Origin: an uncultured Clostridia bacterium
GTDB lineage: Bacteria > Bacillota > Clostridia > Oscillospirales > Oscillospiraceae
Length of the DNA: 5,186 nucleotides
Direction of reading: 5' to 3'
Assembly: GCA_947169005.1 (NCBI GenBank)
Contig: CAMVOG010000170.1
Span: forward strand, 1 to 5,186
Below are positions 1 through 5,186 of this stretch, piece by piece (position 1 is the first letter of the stretch; every line of letters begins with the position of its first letter). The position numbers were made by a program, and so were the translations under genes. The notes under the pieces were generated by a model. The model saw only the letters and a program-made list of their open reading frames with translations, searched no databases and was not told the DNA's origin.

Positions 1-566
1 CGCTTCTTGGCCTCCTCCAGCTTCTGCAGATAGGCGTCCAGCTCCTCCTTCTTCATGAAGCAGGTGCCGTAAACACGCTGGAGCATCTTGCGGCTGGAGT
101 CGCCGCGCCAATAGGCGCCGGTGCAGCTCGTCAGCTTGAAGGCGTTGGCCTTCACGCGGCCCGTGCTGTCCAGATGGGGACCGGCGCAGAGATCCGTAAA
201 CTCGCCCTGCTTATAGAAGCTGATGACCGCGTCCTCGGGCAGGTCGTTGATGAGCTCCACCTTGTAGGGCTCGTCCCGCTCCTGCATGAACTTGATGGCC
301 TCCTCCCGGGGCAGCTCAAAGCGCTCCAGAGGCAGCTTCTCCTTGATGATCTTCTTCATCTCCGCCTCGAGAGCCTCCAGCATTTCGGGGGTGATGGGCT
401 CGGCGGAGTCGAAATCGTAATAAAACCCGTCCTCAATGGCGGGGCCGATGGCCAGCTTGATATCCGGGTACAGGCGCTTCACCGCCTGAGCCAGGATATG
501 AGAGGTCGTGTGACGATAAGTGTCCTTATAGACCTTGTTTTCAAAGGTATACTGCGCGTCTGCCAT
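1..566 (-). CDS. thrS: Threonyl-tRNA synthetase, N-terminal part (cut at left edge)
   Basis: This cytoplasmic class II synthetase attaches threonine to tRNA-Thr and edits mischarged Ser-tRNA-Thr. The first 188 codons are visible and the catalytic core lies beyond the window. The fragment holds the editing (N2/SAD) domain: HTTSH at residues 19-23 and CAGPH at 127-131 give the HxxxH and CxxxH pattern of the editing site. IGPAIEDGFYYDFD (40-53) and the block around GAYWRGDSSRKMLQR (150-164) are ThrRS hallmarks. The ATG at 566 is chosen because a strong GGAGG lies 7 bases upstream and the T-box terminator lies immediately before it. Oddity: the roughly 60-residue N-terminal TGS domain of E. coli-type ThrRS is absent, since the editing domain starts by about residue 17. 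ThrRS forms without this domain are known. Expression is predicted to follow uncharged tRNA-Thr through the T-box leader. Identity is near certain. Confidence 0.97.
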   Translation of the reverse strand, partial: MADAQYTFENKVYKDTYRHTTSHILAQAVKRLYPDIKLAIGPAIEDGFYYDFDSAEPITPEMLEALEAEMKKIIKEKLPLERFELPREEAIKFMQERDEPYKVELINDLPEDAVISFYKQGEFTDLCAGPHLDSTGRVKANAFKLTSCTGAYWRGDSSRKMLQRVYGTCFMKKEELDAYLQKLEEAKK

Positions 567-573
567 GTTCCTT

Positions 574-578
574 CCTCC
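574..578 (-). promoter_or_regulatory. Ribosome-binding site of thrS
   Basis: On the minus strand GAGGAGGAAGGAAC directly precedes the ATG at 566, with GGAGG 7 bases from the start codon. It lies just after the T tract of the leader terminator, so it is transcribed only on readthrough. It fixes the thrS start and so supports the absence of an N-terminal TGS domain. Confidence 0.85.
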
Positions 579-589
579 TCAAAACAATA

Positions 590-613
590 CACCCCTGACC
601 GAGGTCAGGGGTG
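590..613 (-). terminator. T-box intrinsic terminator upstream of thrS
   Basis: On the minus strand CACCCCTGACC (613-603) and GGTCAGGGGTG (600-590) are perfect inverted repeats separated by TC, giving about 10 pairs with a four-base loop. The U-rich run TATTGTTTT follows (589-581). The 5' arm is shared with the antiterminator, so the two structures exclude each other. This is the premature stop of the thrS leader when tRNA-Thr is charged. Confidence 0.92.
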
Positions 614-638
614 CAAATACTTACACGGTTCCACCCTG
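606..638 (-). promoter_or_regulatory. T-box antiterminator
   Basis: CAGGG (638-634) pairs with CCCTG (610-606), and GTG (626-624) pairs with CAC (613-611). The seven-base bulge TGGAACC (633-627) lies between these helices, and the 10-base segment 623-614 forms the loop. This is the canonical antiterminator geometry, in which the bulge captures the acceptor end of uncharged tRNA. It uses bases 606-613 of the terminator 5' arm, which gives the switch. All pairings are read directly from the sequence. Confidence 0.88.
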
Positions 639-817
639 ATTGGGCCCGAAGGCCCCGCTCAGACCCGCTGTAACGTGCGGCCACGTCCCGCTCCTCACGG
701 GCTGCTCCGGGATGGTGGGGCCCTTTCTCTTCTCCGGGCGCGCTTTCAGCCGCGGCGCACCCTCTCTGCAGGGGAATATGTGAAAAGAGCCTGTCCCTTC
801 ATCGCGTTTACCGTAAT

Positions 818-846
818 ATGATAACACGATTCCGCTACGCTGTCAA
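818..846 (-). promoter_or_regulatory. Sigma-A-type promoter of the thrS T-box transcript
   Basis: On the minus strand a perfect TTGACA (846-841) is followed after exactly 17 bases by TATCAT (823-818). Transcription should start near 811, just before the T-box Stem I. The -35 box is only 20 bases beyond the stop codon of the upstream membrane-protein gene, so the promoter fills most of that short gap. Confidence 0.87.
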
Positions 847-865
847 CGGTTTTATTTCACGGCCC

Positions 866-1585
866 TCAAAACACCGCTTTCAGCCAGATCAGCACAAGGG
901 TGATCCCATACAGCACCGGCTGATGAACGACGTACACGACCAGCGCATGCCGCCCGATGGCGGGGAAAATGGGCACCTTCATGCTGTAAAACCACCCGGG
1001 GAAGCGCCTCTCCCGGATATACTTCCCCAGCCAGGTACCGAGGAGGAACACGAAGAGCCAGGGGAAAATGGGAAAATAGTCGGTGCTGACGAAGCCATCA
1101 TAGATCCAGCCAAACATCCAGAGGAAGTTGGCCCGGATGGGGATCATCTGCACCGCAAGAGCGCTGCCGACAAGCAGAAAAATGCACAGAATGGGCATGA
1201 CCGGCGTCGGGATGCTCTCCCAGAGCTTATGGGTTAAGGCGTAGAAGACCATGCAGAAGCCCAGCATATGCAGCACGCCGAAGCGGATGGGCATGTCCAT
1301 CAGGGTCGTGACCAGGGTAATGACCAGGGCGATACCAAGGACGATGAGGCCCCGCTTGAGATTGGAACGGGAGAAGCGGGAGCTGACCCCCGCCAGCAGC
1401 ACGAAGGTCCCGGCAAAGACATAGTGCAAAAAGTTGAAGACAGGGTTGGAGAAGAGCCACCAGGGGGCCCCCAGGAAGGCGCAGAGATCATAGAGAAAAT
1501 GATGGATCACCATCAGCACCACGGCCAGGCCCCGCAGGGCGTCCATGGATTGAATGCGTTCCTTTTTCGGCTTTGCTTCGGGCAC
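866..1585 (-). CDS. DUF1624 / HGSNAT-like multi-pass membrane protein
   Basis: A 239-residue membrane protein that looks like the bacterial DUF1624 family, related to the catalytic domain of heparan-alpha-glucosaminide N-acetyltransferase (HGSNAT). The family is thought to move acyl groups across the membrane; the substrate here is unknown. After a charged 13-residue N-terminus comes the RIQSMDALRG-type opening (SMDALRG, 13-19), then HHFLYDL (28-34), FAGTFVLLAGVSSRFSR (57-73) and GVLHMLG (103-109), with a C-terminal GRHALVVYVVHQPVLYG (211-227). About seven hydrophobic segments are seen, near 16-36, 47-67, 78-96, 104-120, 130-148, 172-188 and 210-236. One of the paired His at 28-29 may be functional, by inference only. 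The start is GTG at 1585, preceded by a strong GAGGGGAGGGAG; an ATG at codon 14 has only a weak site and would lose the N-terminus. The gene follows the NUDIX gene after 16 bases and is probably co-transcribed with it. Family is fairly sure; biochemical role is not. Confidence 0.88.
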   Translation of the reverse strand: MPEAKPKKERIQSMDALRGLAVVLMVIHHFLYDLCAFLGAPWWLFSNPVFNFLHYVFAGTFVLLAGVSSRFSRSNLKRGLIVLGIALVITLVTTLMDMPIRFGVLHMLGFCMVFYALTHKLWESIPTPVMPILCIFLLVGSALAVQMIPIRANFLWMFGWIYDGFVSTDYFPIFPWLFVFLLGTWLGKYIRERRFPGWFYSMKVPIFPAIGRHALVVYVVHQPVLYGITLVLIWLKAVF

Positions 1586-1601
1586 GGCTCTCCCTCCCCT
1601 C

Positions 1602-2018
1602 TTATTCCGCTGCCGTGAGAAAGTCGTTGGCTTCCTTCAAAATACGGCGGGAGCTTTCAAACTGAAAGAGCTTCATGGCTTCCTCATACGGCACAAGGGG
1701 CGCTTCCAGTAATTCCTCCGCCTGGGGGCAGATCTCCTGACCCTCATACTCCGCCAGGAAGTAGACGACCCGCTTCATGACCCCGGGCTTTTTGGGCAGC
1801 GTATGCTCGTCCGTGGTACGAAAGCCGGGGATAAAGCGCACGGAAAGGCCAACCTCCTCGCGGATCTCCCGCAGGGCGGCCTCCTCCTCGGTTTCCTCCC
1901 CCTCGATATGCCCCTTGGGGAAGCCGTAATATCCCTCCAGGGAGCGGACAAGGACATAGCGGACCTCACCGCCGATCCTCGTGAATACGACGGCGCCGCT
2001 GGATACCTCATACGTCAT
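1602..2018 (-). CDS. NUDIX hydrolase, Ap4A-hydrolase-like
   Basis: This 138-residue cytoplasmic NUDIX enzyme hydrolyses a nucleoside diphosphate linked to another group, with Mg2+. The complete Nudix box G-x5-E-x7-RE-U-x-EE-x-GU is visible from G36 to L58, with core REIREEVGL at 50-58. YYGFPKGH just before it (30-37) and the SSGAVVF N-terminus (6-12) resemble asymmetrical bis(5'-nucleosyl)-tetraphosphatases (NUDT2 type), which clear Ap4A made by aminoacyl-tRNA synthetases. That substrate is inferred from resemblance; a (d)NTP or other dinucleotide remains possible. The length is normal for a single-domain NUDIX protein. The ATG at 2018 lies only 4 bases after the ychF stop (TAAGGCCATG), with no strong Shine-Dalgarno, so translation is probably coupled to ychF. 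The DUF1624 membrane gene follows after 16 bases. Confidence 0.93.
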   Translation of the reverse strand: MTYEVSSGAVVFTRIGGEVRYVLVRSLEGYYGFPKGHIEGEETEEEAALREIREEVGLSVRFIPGFRTTDEHTLPKKPGVMKRVVYFLAEYEGQEICPQAEELLEAPLVPYEEAMKLFQFESSRRILKEANDFLTAAE

Positions 2019-2022
2019 GGCC

Positions 2023-3117
2023 TTACACGTTGAAGCGGAACAGGGTCACGTCCCCGTCCTGCATGACGTATTCCTTGCCCTCGCTGCGCACCAGGCCCTT
2101 CTCCTTGGCGGCGTTCATGCTGCCGCAGGCCTTCAGATCGTCGAAGGCCACGATCTCGGCACGGATGAAGCCCCGCTCGAAGTCCGTGTGGATCTTGCCC
2201 GCGGCCTGGGGAGCCTTGGTGCCCCGCTTGATGGTCCAGGCGCGCACCTCGTCAGAGCCGCAGGTGAGGAAGGAAATGAGCCCCAGGAGGCTGTAGGAGC
2301 ATTTGATGAGGCGGTTGAGGCCGGATTCCTCGATGCCCAGCTCCTCTAAGAACATGCCCTTCTCCTCCTCGGGCAGCTCCGCGATCTCCTGCTCCAGCTT
2401 GGCGCAGATGGGCAGCACCTGGGAGCCCTCGGCCGCGGCGTGCTCCACCACCGCCTTGTAATAGGCGTTGTCCTCATAGCCCGCGGAGAAGGTCTTTTCG
2501 TCCAGATTCGCCGCGTAGATCACGGGCTTCAGAGTCAGCAGCTCGGACTGGGCGATGATCTCCGCCTCCTCCTCGGAGCAGGCATAGCTGCGGGCGTTCT
2601 TCCCCTCGTTGAGGTGGGCCAGCAGCTTCTCCAGGACCTCAGCCTCATAGAGAAACTTCTTGTCGCCCTTCCCTGCCTTTTTCGCCTTGTCGATGCGGCG
2701 CTCCAGCATTTCCATATCCGCCATGATGAGCTCCAGATCGATGGTGCCGATGTCCCGCAGGGGATCGGTGGAGCCCTCCACATGGATCACGTTGTCGTCG
2801 TCAAAGCAGCGGACGACGTGAACGATGGCGTCCGTCATGCGAATGTTGGACAGGAACTTGTTGCCAAGGCCCTCACCCTTGGAGGCCCCCTTCACCAGAC
2901 CCGCAATATCCACGAATTCAATGACGGCGGGAGTATACTTCTTGGGCTCATACAGCTTCGCCAGGAAATCCAGCCGCTCATCGGGCACGGTGACCATGCC
3001 CACATTGGGCTCGATGGTGCAGAAGGGATAGTTAGCCGCCTCCGCCCCGGCGTTGGTAATGGCGTTGAAAAGGGTGCTTTTCCCAACATTTGGGAGCCCC
3101 ACGATGCCGAGCTTCAT
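2023..3117 (-). CDS. ychF: Redox-sensitive ribosome-binding ATPase YchF (OLA1 family)
   Basis: A complete 364-residue member of the universally conserved Obg-like ATPase family. It binds ribosomes and hydrolyses ATP; in other bacteria it affects stress responses and translation initiation. The P-loop GLPNVGKST is at 7-15 and the G3 motif DIAG at 70-73, followed by the family signature GASKGEGLGN (77-86). The G4 position reads NLDE (204-207); NxxE in place of NKxD is the feature that shifts this family from GTP to ATP. A helical region of about 130-180 is charged and likely forms the coiled-coil insert. A C-terminal TGS domain spans roughly 280-364 and ends in the typical FRFNV. The start ATG at 3117 has AAGGAG 11 bases upstream and gives the standard N-terminus. 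It is first in the leftward cluster with the NUDIX and DUF1624 genes. I found no convincing promoter for it in 3118-3333. Confidence 0.98.
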   Translation of the reverse strand: MKLGIVGLPNVGKSTLFNAITNAGAEAANYPFCTIEPNVGMVTVPDERLDFLAKLYEPKKYTPAVIEFVDIAGLVKGASKGEGLGNKFLSNIRMTDAIVHVVRCFDDDNVIHVEGSTDPLRDIGTIDLELIMADMEMLERRIDKAKKAGKGDKKFLYEAEVLEKLLAHLNEGKNARSYACSEEEAEIIAQSELLTLKPVIYAANLDEKTFSAGYEDNAYYKAVVEHAAAEGSQVLPICAKLEQEIAELPEEEKGMFLEELGIEESGLNRLIKCSYSLLGLISFLTCGSDEVRAWTIKRGTKAPQAAGKIHTDFERGFIRAEIVAFDDLKACGSMNAAKEKGLVRSEGKEYVMQDGDVTLFRFNV

Positions 3118-3128
3118 ATCTATCAGTT

Positions 3129-3134
3129 CTCCTT
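3129..3134 (-). promoter_or_regulatory. Ribosome-binding site of ychF
   Basis: The minus strand reads AAGGAG, 11 bases before the ATG at 3117. The spacing is slightly long but acceptable, and there is no competing upstream start that keeps the conserved MKLGIVGLPNVGKS opening. Confidence 0.7.
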
Positions 3135-3246
3135 ATTCTTGAATTGTTCGATAAGAAAATTGATGATCTTCCTATGGGATTAGAAAAAACAAACCGTCTT
3201 TGTGTAAAATACATAAAATGCGGAATTAAAACAGGGCATTTTCCTG

Positions 3247-3275
3247 TTGATTTTTTAGTGAAAGTATGGTAGTAT
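3247..3275 (+). promoter_or_regulatory. Extended -10 promoter of the Cys-rich gene
   Basis: TTGATT (3247-3252) and TAGTAT (3270-3275) are separated by 17 bases. A TG one base before the -10 box (3267-3268) makes it an extended -10 element. The start would be near 3282, leaving a leader of about 52 bases before the ATG. Two small inverted repeats touch this promoter: AACAGG/CCTGTT (3230-3248), overlapping the first bases of the -35 box, and TTAAG/CTTAA (3280-3291), at the predicted start site. Either could be an operator, but both are short. Confidence 0.82.
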
Positions 3276-3333
3276 GCAGTTAAGCACTTAATTCAACAGC
3301 CTATCGGCTGAAAAAAGAAAGAGGGTAAAGACT

Positions 3334-3759
3334 ATGGCAGACGAAAAGAAGGTATTTGATCCCAATGACCCCACGCCTCCCCCTGTAGGCAAGGACGGCA
3401 AGATTCCTCCCTTCCCGAATTTCGGCGAAATGCCCGATTTTCCGGAAGCGACGGAGGACAACAACCTGCTCACCCAGGAAGACCCGCTGCGCTGGCTGCG
3501 CCAGCATCCGAAGGTCATGCGCGGCGATATGCGCGCCGCTTTCAAGTATGCCGGTGAGGCCGAGAAATATAAATGTACCTGCTGGAACAAGCGCTGTCCC
3601 TTCTACGGCAACTGCCGGAAGTGCATCGTGTTCCATATGTCCCTGAAGCAGATCCCCACCTGCCAGCGCGACATGGTCGTTGAGCTGATGCGGGACGGCA
3701 TCCTCCAGGACGAGCTGTACATGAACGATCCTATCCCCGCTCCGGAGAAGGACGCTTGA
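3334..3759 (+). CDS. Conserved-looking Cys/His-cluster protein of unknown function
   Basis: A 141-residue soluble protein that I do not recognise as a characterised family. Residues 1-50 are acidic and proline-rich (TPPPVG at 14-19, IPPFPNF at 24-30) and probably disordered. Residues 51-80 look helical and basic. The core holds six Cys and one His: C81, C83, C88, C94, C97, H101 and C110, in the pattern CxC-x4-C-x5-C-x2-C-x3-H-x8-C. This suggests a bound metal, zinc or an iron-sulfur cluster, by inference. The pattern resembles short Cys-rich hypothetical proteins of Clostridia (CxC...CP..G.C..C...H...P.C), here with about 80 extra N-terminal residues and a C-terminal helix (about 112-128). 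No signal peptide or membrane segment is seen. GAGGG lies 8 bases before the ATG. It stands alone, with its own promoter and terminator, divergent from ychF and convergent with ftsH, so neighbours give little functional hint. Confidence 0.9.
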   Translation: MADEKKVFDPNDPTPPPVGKDGKIPPFPNFGEMPDFPEATEDNNLLTQEDPLRWLRQHPKVMRGDMRAAFKYAGEAEKYKCTCWNKRCPFYGNCRKCIVFHMSLKQIPTCQRDMVVELMRDGILQDELYMNDPIPAPEKDA

Positions 3760-3791
3760 TGAACTAAGATCACTCCTATATAATGCGCTCA

Positions 3792-3830
3792 GAGAAGCGG
3801 ATCGTCTGTTTTGCGGACGATCCGCTTCTC
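3792..3830 (+). terminator. Hairpin terminator between the Cys-rich gene and ftsH
   Basis: A perfect 15-bp inverted repeat, GAGAAGCGGATCGTC (3792-3806) and its complement (3816-3830), with a nine-base loop. On the plus strand it is followed by GCCTTGTTTA, a modest T tract, so it best serves the Cys-rich gene 32 bases upstream. It starts 7 bases beyond the ftsH stop, and the same hairpin forms in the ftsH transcript. The bases after it in that direction are not T-rich, so bidirectional action is possible but unproven. Confidence 0.8.
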
Positions 3831-3837
3831 GCCTTGT

Positions 3838-5186
<1,349 letters not shown>

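Larger units (their letters stand above)
582..811 (-). ncRNA. T-box riboswitch leader of thrS
   Basis: The leader binds uncharged tRNA-Thr and allows thrS transcription when threonine charging falls. Reading leftward: the Stem I distal part has AGAGAGG (767-761), an 8-bp helix between 762-755 and 743-736, and an apical loop containing GGCTGAAA, all typical of Gram-positive T-boxes. An ACC triplet at 716-714 is the best candidate specifier codon and would decode as Thr, matching the downstream gene. A UUCG-capped hairpin (655-642) sits in the Stem III position. The conserved T-box AGGGTGGAACCGTG (637-624) follows, then the terminator. The UGGA of the T-box would pair with a tRNA ending in UCCA, implying discriminator base U73. 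The 5' end at about 811 is estimated from the -10 box. The specifier assignment is the least certain part, because I could not fold the lower Stem I and its loop E with confidence. Confidence 0.94.

Noticed and set aside
174..821. A 215-codon plus-strand open frame across thrS and its T-box
   Set aside because: It runs antisense through the thrS coding region and the structured leader, whose identities are well supported.
621..827. A 68-codon minus-strand open frame inside the thrS leader
   Set aside because: It spans the T-box Stem I, Stem III and antiterminator; the sequence is explained by RNA structure, and no strong ribosome site was seen.
818..1618. Plus-strand open frames of 139 and 116 codons opposite the DUF1624 gene
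   Set aside because: They are antisense to a membrane protein with clear family motifs, and their His/Gly/Asp-rich composition is typical of antisense shadow frames.
2440..3183. A 247-codon open frame on the plus strand, antisense to ychF
   Set aside because: It lies almost wholly opposite the certain ychF gene, has no recognisable domain, and follows from GC-biased codon use on the other strand.
3230..3252. AACAGG/CCTGTT hairpin followed by GATTTTTTAG as a plus-strand terminator
   Set aside because: The stem is only 6 bp, no gene lies upstream on the plus strand, and the T run is part of the promoter spacer region.
3288..3636. Minus-strand open frames of 100 and 111 codons opposite the Cys-rich gene
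   Set aside because: The plus-strand gene has a promoter, ribosome site, Cys/His cluster and terminator; the antisense frames have none of these.

Overview
The window reads as housekeeping chromosome of a GC-rich Gram-positive anaerobe, most likely a Clostridia lineage of the Oscillospiraceae type. This is inferred from four things: a T-box riboswitch, strong Shine-Dalgarno sites and sigma-A-type promoters, GC-rich codon usage, and Firmicutes-style protein sequences. No mobile element, CRISPR array, rRNA or tRNA is visible.

Layout from left to right: (1) the N-terminal 188 codons of threonyl-tRNA synthetase (thrS) on the minus strand, running off the left edge; (2) its leader at about 567-846, with a good promoter, a T-box riboswitch whose antiterminator and terminator can be paired base by base, and a strong ribosome-binding site; (3) a tight minus-strand cluster transcribed leftward in the order ychF (Obg-like ATPase), a NUDIX hydrolase of the Ap4A-hydrolase type, and a multi-pass DUF1624/HGSNAT-like membrane protein; (4) a 216-base AT-rich divergent intergenic region; (5) a single plus-strand gene for a 141-residue protein with an unusual Cys/His cluster, with its own extended -10 promoter and a long hairpin terminator; (6) the C-terminal 449 codons of the membrane protease FtsH on the minus strand, convergent with the Cys-rich gene and cut at the right edge.

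The leftward genes touch translation and nucleotide housekeeping: YchF binds ribosomes, NUDIX enzymes of this type remove Ap4A (a by-product of aminoacyl-tRNA synthetases), and thrS charges tRNA-Thr under control of uncharged tRNA. The membrane protein ends only 20 bases before the thrS -35 box and no terminator is seen between them, so the ychF transcript could run into the T-box.

The least explained gene is the Cys-rich one at 3334-3759. The rest is well-known housekeeping, and I see no clear sign of a new multi-gene system.
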